Shown: one piece after another, positions 35,418 to 45,856 of the stretch
Layout: every line of letters begins with the position of its first letter
Position numbering within the stretch: the first letter of the stretch is position 1
From: Clostridia bacterium
GTDB lineage: Bacteria; Bacillota_A; Clostridia; Oscillospirales; CAG-272
Direction of reading: 5' to 3'
DNA length: 64,000 bases
NCBI GenBank assembly: GCA_017466455.1
Contig: JAFTUD010000002.1
Location: forward strand, 235,913-299,912
Translations under genes and position numbers: made by a program
The notes under the pieces: model-generated
Told to the model about the DNA's origin: nothing
What the model saw: the letters and a program-made list of their open reading frames with translations, nothing else
Database searches by the model: none

Positions 35418-35505
35418 TGTTTAATTCTTTAATTTTTAGCCTTTTGTATATCACTTTAAATATACTTTCAGCGCAAAATCAAATCTCGTGTGAGACAATA
35501 ATAAC

Positions 35506-36612
35506 TCATTTTGCGAACTGATTCAATTTCTCAACAACCAAAACAAAACGAGGGTCTTGACGGATAGAATCATATCTATTGTGTTGAAGTTTTTTGAGCA
35601 GATAGTGGCATTCCGTGTGTTCTCTTAATTCGTGAAAATCCTTGCTTGGTTCGGGATAAACCAACTTGTTGGTGAAAATTGATGTATAATATTTACCGTG
35701 ATTGTTGACATAAGACTTGTCATATTCTATTGCGTGATAACACATTTTTTCAAGAGAGACAAGTGTTTCGGCAATTTTGTTTTGTGCTATTTGGTATGTG
35801 GAAATAAACCAATAATTACGGGAAAGACGAACGTGATAAAACATAAGATTATCTCCATATATCATATTATACAGTTGATTTGAGAGGTAAAGCATCTCAA
35901 TTTTATTATCCCATGTAGAAGGATCATTGGGTAAGGAATCATCAACTGCATAATTTGTAATAGATGTTCCTAAACCATCAGCCAATTTATCAATCTCGTC
36001 TTGTTTATATAGTTCTAAATTATCATCTCCAATTCCACAAGATAGGACAAATTCACGGCAATATTTCATGGGAGCCAGAAGATTTAAAATAGCTTTTGCT
36101 TTGTCAGGCTTTTGTGAGTCTGCATACATAGTGCTTAGTGTAAAAACAGCTTCATATCTGATGTCTTCATCATGACACTCATCAATGACAGATAAGCAAA
36201 GTGTTTCAGCCTCTCGATAAAGTGATTCTTCACGATTGCTATTCCATTCGTTCGACAAGCAAGCGGCGAGATAAACTTTTATTTTTGCATCATTTGGAAA
36301 TTTTGCAAATGCTTCGCGTGCAAAGCAAAGCTTTTCCTGATTTGTTCCGACTTCAGCAAGTCGGCACAGTTCATTTTTAATGTTTTCAAGTATTTCAGCT
36401 CTTTCTGAAAGCTTATAGCCAAGCAATTCGTCAGTACTGACCAAAAAGAAATCGGCAAGGGCTGGAAGAAATTCTATATCGGGATAGCAAATTTCGCTTT
36501 CCCAACGAGAAATAGCCTGTGGGCTAACATACAAAGCTGTTGCTAACTGTTCTTGTGTAACATTGTTCTGCTGTCTTAACTGCTTTATAATTGTTCCTAT
36601 TTTCAAATTCAT
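35506..36612 (-). CDS. XRE-family regulator with TPR-like C-terminal domain (copy 1)
   Basis: This 368-residue protein has an N-terminal helix-turn-helix (about residues 5-62: IKQLRQQNNVTQEQLATALYVSPQAISRWES) and a large helical C-terminal part with tetratricopeptide-like pairing (FAREAFAKFPNDAKIKVYLAACLSNEW, EAETLCLSVIDECHDEDIRYEAVFTLSTMYAD). Such regulators often sense a peptide or metabolite through the TPR part. A paralog lies at 39894-40904. A perfect TTGTAAGCTTACAA palindrome overlaps its own start region, suggesting autoregulation. Confidence 0.82.
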   Translation of the reverse strand: MNLKIGTIIKQLRQQNNVTQEQLATALYVSPQAISRWESEICYPDIEFLPALADFFLVSTDELLGYKLSERAEILENIKNELCRLAEVGTNQEKLCFAREAFAKFPNDAKIKVYLAACLSNEWNSNREESLYREAETLCLSVIDECHDEDIRYEAVFTLSTMYADSQKPDKAKAILNLLAPMKYCREFVLSCGIGDDNLELYKQDEIDKLADGLGTSITNYAVDDSLPNDPSTWDNKIEMLYLSNQLYNMIYGDNLMFYHVRLSRNYWFISTYQIAQNKIAETLVSLEKMCYHAIEYDKSYVNNHGKYYTSIFTNKLVYPEPSKDFHELREHTECHYLLKKLQHNRYDSIRQDPRFVLVVEKLNQFAK

Positions 36613-36635
36613 AATTGAACCTCCAAAATTTGTTT

Positions 36636-36649
36636 TTGTAAGCTTACAA
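36636..36649. promoter_or_regulatory. Palindromic operator candidate TTGTAAGCTTACAA
   Basis: A perfect 14-bp palindrome immediately downstream of the -10 of the XRE gene, at the likely transcription start, the position expected for repressor binding. Which protein binds is inferred. Confidence 0.55.
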
Positions 36650-36653
36650 TTAC

Positions 36654-36682
36654 ATTATAATCGACTATTTACAAAATTTCAA
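36654..36682 (-). promoter_or_regulatory. Sigma-A type promoter of XRE copy 1
   Basis: Minus strand TTGAAA (36677-36682), 17-nt spacer, TATAAT (36654-36659). Confidence 0.7.
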
Positions 36683-36736
36683 TTATCTATTTGTTGTTTA
36701 TGTTATCAATCATTGATTTAGTTGCAAATTAGCAAA

Positions 36737-36762
36737 AGCGAGTGCCGAAGCACTCGCTTTTT
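36737..36762 (-). terminator. Terminator, copy 2 of the repeated hairpin
   Basis: AGCGAGTGC-cgaa-GCACTCGCTTTTT: same stem as the copies at 35385 and 38584 but with a 4-nt loop. It serves the sigma factor gene, whose stop is at 36796. Confidence 0.75.
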
Positions 36763-36795
36763 AGGAGGTTATAATTCAAAGATTTTCTTTGAATA

Positions 36796-38430
36796 TTATT
36801 TTTCATAAACAAATGTGCAAAGCCTTTTGATTTCTTCCACTGATGGTGTTTGCAAATATCCGTTTTTCCACAAATTCCAAAGGAAAGAATAGTGATTTGA
36901 AAAGCTATTACTTAAAATTTGATTTGTTTCATTTTCGTCAAGAAAGCTTGGAATTAGCTTTTGCACATTGTCTATATGCTCACAGCACATATTTACTACT
37001 TCGTCTAGGTCAAGCTCTTTTTTTATATTTTCAAAAAACGGTGCTCTGTCATAGTATTTATAAAGAATGGGATTTTCTTGACGTTTCATATATGGTATTA
37101 AAATTATAGGCTTATCGTTTTCAACTTTTACATAGCCCTTTTTAACAAGATTAGCAATTGCATGCTTATCGTATTCGTTTGGTTTTTCTCCCTTTTCAAG
37201 GATATCAACCACTCTTGAAATTTGGTTTAGTTCTATTTCGTCAAAATCACGCCAACCCTGACCAAAGAATTTAATATCATATTGTAAGGAGTTTAGTTTA
37301 TCGCTTGTTCTTGTTTTTACACCACAACCCTCGCACTGTAAGAAAAACTCCTTAAAATCCTCGTCATCAATATTAACTGTTTCTCCGGTTACCATTGTTG
37401 CAGAAACAAAATGCTCGCTTCCGTCCTTGCGTTTTGGTAGTGAATAATTCAAGCCTTTCTTTTTTGAAACAAGGTCGTGAATGTAATATACAGCATTATC
37501 TATTGTAAGCATAAGTAGCGACCACATAAAGAAATTGTCGTTGTATTCACCAAGTAATACATCGCTTTTCTTTAGTTCATCCATTGCGTTAACTGTTAAA
37601 TTATATAACGGAACAGATACTTTATCAGCAAGCTTATACATAAACCTTTTGCTTTCACGGAAAAACTTACCTTCCATTATAAAAAATGTGGTCTGATACT
37701 TGTTTTTACCAACTATCTTTAGGTAATCCATATGCAAAAGCTTGTCTATCTTATCCTCAAGATAAACAGCTGCAACTCCTAAAGTTCTTGCTATTTCCTC
37801 TGTGGTACATGGTTTCAGATAGCAAACATAGCAAATGTTTTGCATTAAAACATCGCTTCTTAACCCAAACATATCGTAATCGGTAGTCCAACCGTTATGA
37901 CCTATACCTATTTTAACAGGCTTATAGATTCCTTGTTCTGTCATTTCAATTCGCTCCTTTAGTGTTTTCTTGCTTTCTCCTAAATACCATCGTACGCTAG
38001 AATCTGGGATATTTAATATTTCGGATATTTCTTTACTTGTTTTATTTTCATAATAGAACATTATTGTTACCTCTCGCTTCATTTTGGAGAGATACATTAT
38101 TTCTTGCCTGAGCTTTTCGTGTAGCTCCTTTTTTATATATTCTTCCTCTATATCAGTTTCGTCAGCTACAAACTCAAGCATAGATGCGTTTTCAAGATTT
38201 TTTCTTTTTTGAATGTCGCGTCTGTAAAAGTTCATCCAAGTATAAGAGCAAATTCTATATATGTATGCATCCATATTTTCTATTTGTGAGAGTTTTGTAC
38301 CTTTATCAAACAATGCCAAAAGGATTTCTTGAGATAAATCCTGAGCATCGTTATAATCTCTCGTTTTAGAAAAAGCAAAGCCATATATTTTCTTTGCGTA
38401 CTTTTCTATAATGTCCTTTGAAATATCCAT
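36796..38430 (-). CDS. Sigma-70 family (ECF-like) sigma factor with long C-terminal sensor-like extension (copy 1)
   Basis: The 544-residue protein begins with sigma region 2 (about 8-75: KKIYGFAFSKTRDYNDAQDLSQEILLALF, AYIYRICSYTWMNFYRRD) and region 4 (about 110-160: MKREVTIMFYYENKTSKEISEILNIPDSSVRWYLGESKKTLKERI). A normal ECF sigma factor would stop near 170-190; here about 370 more residues follow, starting with a winged-helix-like segment (NICYVCYLKPCTTEEIARTLGVAAVYLEDKIDKLL) and including a Cys cluster CEGCG. The extension may act as a built-in regulator, since no anti-sigma gene is adjacent. Paralog of 41182-42804. Function not established. Confidence 0.85.
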   Translation of the reverse strand: MDISKDIIEKYAKKIYGFAFSKTRDYNDAQDLSQEILLALFDKGTKLSQIENMDAYIYRICSYTWMNFYRRDIQKRKNLENASMLEFVADETDIEEEYIKKELHEKLRQEIMYLSKMKREVTIMFYYENKTSKEISEILNIPDSSVRWYLGESKKTLKERIEMTEQGIYKPVKIGIGHNGWTTDYDMFGLRSDVLMQNICYVCYLKPCTTEEIARTLGVAAVYLEDKIDKLLHMDYLKIVGKNKYQTTFFIMEGKFFRESKRFMYKLADKVSVPLYNLTVNAMDELKKSDVLLGEYNDNFFMWSLLMLTIDNAVYYIHDLVSKKKGLNYSLPKRKDGSEHFVSATMVTGETVNIDDEDFKEFFLQCEGCGVKTRTSDKLNSLQYDIKFFGQGWRDFDEIELNQISRVVDILEKGEKPNEYDKHAIANLVKKGYVKVENDKPIILIPYMKRQENPILYKYYDRAPFFENIKKELDLDEVVNMCCEHIDNVQKLIPSFLDENETNQILSNSFSNHYSFLWNLWKNGYLQTPSVEEIKRLCTFVYEK

Positions 38431-38482
38431 TTTATCCGCCTTTTAAGAGTTTTTTCGGGTTGGTTCCTTGCCCGTCACCATA

Positions 38483-38510
38483 ATAGTGTCGCAAAAAACG
38501 CAAATGTTGG
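38483..38510 (-). promoter_or_regulatory. Conserved leader element of sigma copy 1 (ECF-type promoter candidate)
   Basis: On the minus strand the 28 nt start with CCAAC and end with GCGACACTAT. They match the element at 41128-41155 at 21 of 28 positions with no gap. AAC and CGAC are 14 nt apart, close to ECF-type -35/-10 elements, which suggests autoregulation. Confidence 0.5.
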
Positions 38511-38535
38511 AACAATTTTGAAATTTTCTAAATTT

Positions 38536-38564
38536 ATTTTACTACATATTAGCAATCAATTCAA
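38536..38564 (-). promoter_or_regulatory. Sigma-A type promoter of sigma copy 1
   Basis: Minus strand TTGAAT (38559-38564), 17-nt spacer, TAAAAT (38536-38541). The leader is about 100 nt and contains the ECF-like element. Confidence 0.65.
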
Positions 38565-38583
38565 TAATGTTCGCTAAAGTTTA

Positions 38584-38615
38584 AGCGAGTGCCGAAAAAT
38601 CAGCACTCGCTTTTG
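38584..38615 (-). terminator. Terminator, copy 3 of the repeated hairpin
   Basis: AGCGAGTGC-cgaaaaatca-GCACTCGCTTTT, identical over 30 nt to copy 1. It lies directly downstream of the AraC copy 2 stop. Confidence 0.7.
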
Positions 38616-38616
38616 A

Positions 38617-39810
38617 TTATTTGCTATATCTGCGAACCTCTGCGACTTTTGAAAGGCCCATTTTTTCGCTGAATGCTACGCCGAGGATGGAGGTATCTTC
38701 CTTTGCGTTTGCATTGCCGATAATAGCTCCGTTTTTAATGCAATCATTTATTACATATTTCCATATCGCTTCTATAACTTTATTATCATTTGTAAGAGAA
38801 AAGATTGCGCCAATATCATATTTGCTTAATTCTCTTATTGTATCAAGCACGGGAGTTGCAAGGCATACAAGCTCATTATTTACAAATGCACCATATGCTT
38901 TTTCTCCAATATTTCCCTTGCCTTCAAACGCAATTTGCAAGCCTCTTAAATGGTTTTCACCACAGCCACCCTTTGCCTTGAAGCTTTGAATATATGGCAT
39001 ATCTTCCTTACTTAATTCTCGTACAGTTATACCATTATAGTTTGGAAGTGTAATTTGCTCGTTTGTATAAACCATATCATAACCATATCTACAAACAAGA
39101 CCAAGCTTTGCGACCTCTGCGTTAAAGCTGTCCCATTCCTCATAGGTGTTTTTACGCATTGTAAAGCTATAATTTTCATTTTTTGCAAGAAGCTTAAGAT
39201 ATGCAATAGCGTCCTTTTCGTTTGTGCAGATTAAGTCAATAACTATTCTTTCGTTGTTATAATCTGACACGCACACAAAATGTTCTAATGTGTCGCTTTC
39301 ACCAAGAGTAAAGATTTCGCAGTCGCCTACCGTTATATTTACTGCATCCTCGGCAAACAACACAGGGTTGTTAGTAAATATAAAGTCAAGAGCTACCTCT
39401 TTGTTTACTCTTTTCAGGCTTGGGTTTGCATTAGCAAAGCGATTGATTGCTACTCTTGATGATAAGTCCTTCCAAGTGATAGCATCATTTGAATACCTTT
39501 CACGATATTCACTTGGACTAAGGCTGTAAAACTTTTTGAAGGCTCGTGCATATGCCTCCGGGCTTTCATAGCCGAAATCCAAAGCTATATCAATGATTTT
39601 CTTGTCTGTTCTTCTAAGCTCTAAAGCGCTTCGTGTTAGCTTATACACACGAGAATATTCCACAGGACTATATCCTGTATGCTTTTTGAACAGTACATCA
39701 AAATAGGTTAATGAGAAGCCTGCTTTGTCTGCAATTTCCTGTAATGACAGATTTTCTTTTGAGCCACCTTGAATGAATTTAATGGCTTTTTCGATTAATG
39801 TTTTTTCCAT
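38617..39810 (-). CDS. AraC-family regulator with C-terminal GNAT-like domain (copy 2)
   Basis: The 397-residue protein has two N-terminal helix-turn-helix motifs (LQEIADKAGFSLTYFDVLFKKHTGYSPVEY and IIDIALDFGYESPEAYARAFKKFYSLSPSEYRERY, about 20-105). The rest is a sensor-like region whose C-terminal half looks like an acetyltransferase fold (ITVRELSKEDMPYIQSFKAKGG, GEKAYGAFVNNELVCLATP). Same architecture as 7405-8637, hence a paralog; identity looks moderate. GGGG lies 8 nt before the ATG. Effector and targets unknown. Confidence 0.8.
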   Translation of the reverse strand: MEKTLIEKAIKFIQGGSKENLSLQEIADKAGFSLTYFDVLFKKHTGYSPVEYSRVYKLTRSALELRRTDKKIIDIALDFGYESPEAYARAFKKFYSLSPSEYRERYSNDAITWKDLSSRVAINRFANANPSLKRVNKEVALDFIFTNNPVLFAEDAVNITVGDCEIFTLGESDTLEHFVCVSDYNNERIVIDLICTNEKDAIAYLKLLAKNENYSFTMRKNTYEEWDSFNAEVAKLGLVCRYGYDMVYTNEQITLPNYNGITVRELSKEDMPYIQSFKAKGGCGENHLRGLQIAFEGKGNIGEKAYGAFVNNELVCLATPVLDTIRELSKYDIGAIFSLTNDNKVIEAIWKYVINDCIKNGAIIGNANAKEDTSILGVAFSEKMGLSKVAEVRRYSK

Positions 39811-39893
39811 ATAAACATCCCCTTTCTGTGATTACAGTTTAACATAGACTCCTATGCCTTGTCCTTGCAGATATTATTGAGTTGAAATTCAAT

Positions 39894-40904
39894 TTATAGT
39901 GGTTTATATGCTTCAAGCCCGTATTCTTTATAGGTTTTATTATACTGCTCTAAAAACAGCTCAGGTTGTTTTAAAAAATCCTCTCCGTTTGCCAAGGACA
40001 CGATTTCATATGCCTTTTCAACAGCTTGCTTGCATTTTTCAAAGTCATTTAGTTTTAAATAACAACCGGCAATTTGCAAATAGCAACACATATGATTTGT
40101 TTGAACTCCGTTAAATAGGTATGCTTCGGGACAAATTTTATCAGTTAGCATAAATCTTTCTATTACATCCTTGCCTTGCAAAAATGAGTTTAAAGCATTT
40201 TTGTAATCACCCGTTTCAAAATATCCTTCCCCTTCCATGATGCAGGCTAAGAAAAGCTCCTGATATTCAATTATTTTCCAATCCTTTGCTTCCTTCAGCC
40301 TATCATCACCCTTCAAAAGATAAGATGAAACACGCATTTTATCGTTAAGCAGATATGGATACATGTACGGAAGCGTTTCTATTATTTCCTTTGCATCATT
40401 ATAGCGATTTTGCATCAAATAAAGTGATGCTAAATCAGCCTTTGCACTGCATACAGAGAAAGCATCAGTAGCTTCTGCAATTATTTTATTCGCCACCGAT
40501 ATAGCCCTTTTCATATACTCCATTTTACCATATGTGCGTATATGGCATTCGTACAAAGAAAGCAGCTCTCTTAAAATCATATCATTACCCGGATAGTAGC
40601 TTAAAGCATCTTTGAGAATTTTCTCACACTTTTCAATATCATTCCAAAAATACCTTTTAGAGCTATCAATTATCCCCTTTATTTTTTCGGCAGTTTTAGT
40701 TTTATCATAGCCCATTAATGTATCTATGCTAACATCAAAAATATTTGCCAAAATCGGAATGGTAACAATATCAGGATACGCAGTCTCGGTTTCCCATCTT
40801 GATATTGTTTGTGGAGTTAGATTTAATTTTTCAGCAAGCTGCTCTTGTGTCATACCGTCACGCTTGCGTAATTCTTTAATTTTAGTTCCTATATTAACAA
40901 TCAT
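39894..40904 (-). CDS. XRE-family regulator with TPR-like C-terminal domain (copy 2)
   Basis: The 336-residue protein has an N-terminal helix-turn-helix (IKELRKRDGMTQEQLAEKLNLTPQTISRWETETAYPDI, about 8-45) close in sequence to the copy at 35506-36612, and a helical repeat region with TPR-like segments (AISVANKIIAEATDAFSVCSAKADLASLYLMQNRYNDA, MCCYLQIAGCYLKLNDFEKCKQAVEKAYEI). AGGAG lies 9 nt before the ATG. No copy of the TTGTAAGCTTACAA palindrome was found in its upstream region. Likely a sensor-repressor; ligand unknown. Confidence 0.82.
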   Translation of the reverse strand: MIVNIGTKIKELRKRDGMTQEQLAEKLNLTPQTISRWETETAYPDIVTIPILANIFDVSIDTLMGYDKTKTAEKIKGIIDSSKRYFWNDIEKCEKILKDALSYYPGNDMILRELLSLYECHIRTYGKMEYMKRAISVANKIIAEATDAFSVCSAKADLASLYLMQNRYNDAKEIIETLPYMYPYLLNDKMRVSSYLLKGDDRLKEAKDWKIIEYQELFLACIMEGEGYFETGDYKNALNSFLQGKDVIERFMLTDKICPEAYLFNGVQTNHMCCYLQIAGCYLKLNDFEKCKQAVEKAYEIVSLANGEDFLKQPELFLEQYNKTYKEYGLEAYKPL

Positions 40905-40969
40905 AGCTTAATCTCCTAAATATTTTTTGACATAGGAATATGAACCGGTTTTTCGCCTTTGTCAACACA

Positions 40970-40998
40970 ATTATATCATATCTCAAGGCGGTAAGCAA
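40970..40998 (-). promoter_or_regulatory. Sigma-A type promoter of XRE copy 2
   Basis: Minus strand TTGCTT (40993-40998), 17-nt spacer ending ATGA, TATAAT (40970-40975); extended -10. Confidence 0.65.
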
Positions 40999-41076
40999 TG
41001 GCATGTTTGTTGAAAAAAATAAATTTTGAGTTGAGTTTTATAGCTATACTAATGAATGGACTGAAAGATATTTTTG

Positions 41077-41105
41077 TTGATTTATTATAATGCTTAGTGT
41101 AAAAT
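41077..41105 (+). promoter_or_regulatory. Sigma-A type promoter of sigma copy 2
   Basis: TTGATT (41077-41082), 17-nt spacer, TAAAAT (41100-41105). It is divergent from the XRE copy 2 promoter, 78 nt apart. Confidence 0.65.
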
Positions 41106-41127
41106 AGAATTAAGTTTTAAAAAATTA

Positions 41128-41155
41128 CCAACCTTTAGACTTTTTGGGTCACTAT
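41128..41155 (+). promoter_or_regulatory. Conserved leader element of sigma copy 2 (ECF-type promoter candidate)
   Basis: The 28 nt start with CCAAC and end with GGGTCACTAT. They align without gaps to 38483-38510 of the paralogous sigma gene. Spacing between AAC and GGTC is 14 nt, the same as in copy 1. Confidence 0.5.
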
Positions 41156-41181
41156 ATCATCAAACGGCGCCGGAGAAAATT

Positions 41182-42804
41182 ATGGAAAAACAAAAAGCGG
41201 ATCAAATTATTACAAAATACCTTAAAAAGATTTATGGCTTTGCTGTAAAGAAATCCTTTTCTTATGATGAGGCAGAGGAAATTTCCTCGGAAATTGTTTG
41301 CGAGGTATATTCTTCTCTTCTAAAAGCCGATAATATTGCGAATATCGAAGGATATATTTGGCGAATTAGCGAGCATACATACGCAAAATATGTGGCTTAC
41401 AAGAAAAGGCATGAGGGAATTTCTCTTGATGGATTGCAAATTCCTTACTATGATGAATACTTTTTTGAAAACAACGATGAGGAGCTAAAACGGCTATCAA
41501 GAGAGGTAGCATATCTTGGCACTTCTCGTAGAAAAATTGTATTTATGTTTTATTACGAGGGAAAATCTATACAATCGATTTCAAGCGAGCTTAAAATTCC
41601 TACGGGTACTGTAAAATGGCATCTAAATCAAGCAAGAATTGAACTAAAGGAAGGGCTTACAATGGAAAGAAAAATAGGAAATTTAGGGCTTAACCCAATT
41701 GAGCCACTAAGCCTTGGTCACAGCGGAAATCCCGGAAATAATAAAGGACCTGAGGATTATATAGGCGACAGGGTTAATTTAAACATTGTTTACAGCGTTT
41801 ATCATTCTCCAAAAACCTTAAACGAAATTGCTCAGGAGCTTGGATTAACTCCTGTATTCATTGAGGACAAAATTAATTTTTTAGAGAGCAACGGCTTTTT
41901 AGTCAAAGAAAGAGGAGGTCGTTACACTACTTATGTTAATTTTTCACCAACCAAATACTCTCTTGAGCTAAAGGAGCGCAGGTATAAGCTTCTTCAAGAA
42001 ATTGCAAGAGCATTAGTTGAGGAATATGTTCCACTTGTCAGAAAATCTATTGAGGGCTTTACGGATTTTTATGTTCCATCAGGAAATAAAGAGGTCTTTG
42101 AGGCAGCGGTTGTCTTTTACGCCATGTGCAACAACTGTATGATTTCTGCCAACATTGACACGTCAAAATATTATATAAAAACAACTCACGGCGGAGAGTT
42201 TATCGCAAATGTAGAGCTTTCAGCAACACAATTAGACCCAGAATATTTGCCTACAATAGAAATAAAAAATTATTGGGGTTGCGGAAACATGTCACGCTCC
42301 TCATGTAAGTATCCGTCTGTATTCTGTTGGTCTATTGACAGTGATTTTTCTTCACGAAAGGGAGCGTGGAAAAACAACAATTATAGAGATTATGATTACA
42401 TTTATGAAATACTAACCGGTATGATTAGCGAATCACCTGCGAATATTGAAAAATTCAATCGCTTGAGAGAGCGCGAGTTTTTAACCGATGACGGAAAAAT
42501 AAATATCATTATTGCAAAAGATAATTGGAATAGTTTTTTTGAAAGATTGCCCAAGCTTGACAAGAAAATAAAGGATCGATTTGCGCCAAAAATTTTGGAG
42601 ATTGCTTCAATGATGGCTAAGCAATACCCACCTCAAATGCGCGACCTTGCCATACATGATAATGTTGAAGGATTTATAGGAAGGACCTGCGCCTTAATGG
42701 CACTTGAAATCCTTTATTCAAGCAAGACCTTCAAGCCTCTAACAGAGCAAGAAAGGGTCAGCGCAAATCTTATCATGTTTTGTGACACTCTTCCGAATTA
42801 TTAA
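41182..42804 (+). CDS. Sigma-70 family (ECF-like) sigma factor with long C-terminal sensor-like extension (copy 2)
   Basis: The 540-residue protein has sigma region 2 (about 10-75: KYLKKIYGFAVKKSFSYDEAEEISSEIVCEVY, YIWRISEHTYAKYVAYKKR) and region 4 (about 105-160: TSRRKIVFMFYYEGKSIQSISSELKIPTGTVKWHLNQARIELKE). Then come about 370 residues with a winged-helix-like piece (NIVYSVYHSPKTLNEIAQELGLTPVFIEDKINFL), a middle with Cys-rich NYWGCGNMSRSSCKYPSVFCW and a helical end. Paralog of 36796-38430 in size, order and motifs. No anti-sigma factor is adjacent. GGAG lies 6 nt before the ATG. Confidence 0.85.
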   Translation: MEKQKADQIITKYLKKIYGFAVKKSFSYDEAEEISSEIVCEVYSSLLKADNIANIEGYIWRISEHTYAKYVAYKKRHEGISLDGLQIPYYDEYFFENNDEELKRLSREVAYLGTSRRKIVFMFYYEGKSIQSISSELKIPTGTVKWHLNQARIELKEGLTMERKIGNLGLNPIEPLSLGHSGNPGNNKGPEDYIGDRVNLNIVYSVYHSPKTLNEIAQELGLTPVFIEDKINFLESNGFLVKERGGRYTTYVNFSPTKYSLELKERRYKLLQEIARALVEEYVPLVRKSIEGFTDFYVPSGNKEVFEAAVVFYAMCNNCMISANIDTSKYYIKTTHGGEFIANVELSATQLDPEYLPTIEIKNYWGCGNMSRSSCKYPSVFCWSIDSDFSSRKGAWKNNNYRDYDYIYEILTGMISESPANIEKFNRLREREFLTDDGKINIIIAKDNWNSFFERLPKLDKKIKDRFAPKILEIASMMAKQYPPQMRDLAIHDNVEGFIGRTCALMALEILYSSKTFKPLTEQERVSANLIMFCDTLPNY

Positions 42805-42865
42805 ATTTTAAAATTCTTAAATTTATAAATTTTAAAATCATATAATTCTCAAATCTTTTCAAAAG

Positions 42866-42896
42866 CAAAAGAGCCTTTAAATAAAGGCTCTTTTGT
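42866..42896. terminator. Bidirectional terminator between sigma copy 2 and lacZ-like gene
   Basis: AAAAGAGCCTTTA-aa-TAAAGGCTCTTTTGTG between the convergent stops. The AT-rich palindromic stretch AAATTTTAAAATTC at 42803-42840 precedes it. Confidence 0.75.
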
Positions 42897-42901
42897 GTTT
42901 T

Positions 42902-45736
<2,835 letters not shown>

Positions 45737-45759
45737 CTAAGTAAATTTTTACTATTTAA

Positions 45760-45788
45760 ATTTTAGCATAAATACAAAAAATAGTCAA
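45760..45788 (-). promoter_or_regulatory. Sigma-A type promoter of the GH2 gene
   Basis: Minus strand TTGACT (45783-45788), 17-nt spacer, TAAAAT (45760-45765). Confidence 0.75.
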
Positions 45789-45795
45789 TACTGTA

Positions 45796-45824
45796 TTTAC
45801 TTTTTGACTTTTATATGGTAAAAT
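45796..45824 (+). promoter_or_regulatory. Extended -10 promoter of the FabG-like gene
   Basis: TAAAAT at 45819-45824 preceded by TGG. The -35 TTTACT (45796-45801) at 17 nt is weak. Divergent from the GH2 promoter. Confidence 0.5.
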
Positions 45825-45856
45825 ATTTTCAAAGAAAATCTTTTTGAGAGGAATTT

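Noticed and set aside
42803..42840. AT-rich A/T palindromes as an att site or repeat, similar to 16055-16100 and 63795-63845
   Set aside because: They are simple low-complexity AATTTTAAAATT runs with no shared core and no integrase gene next to them.
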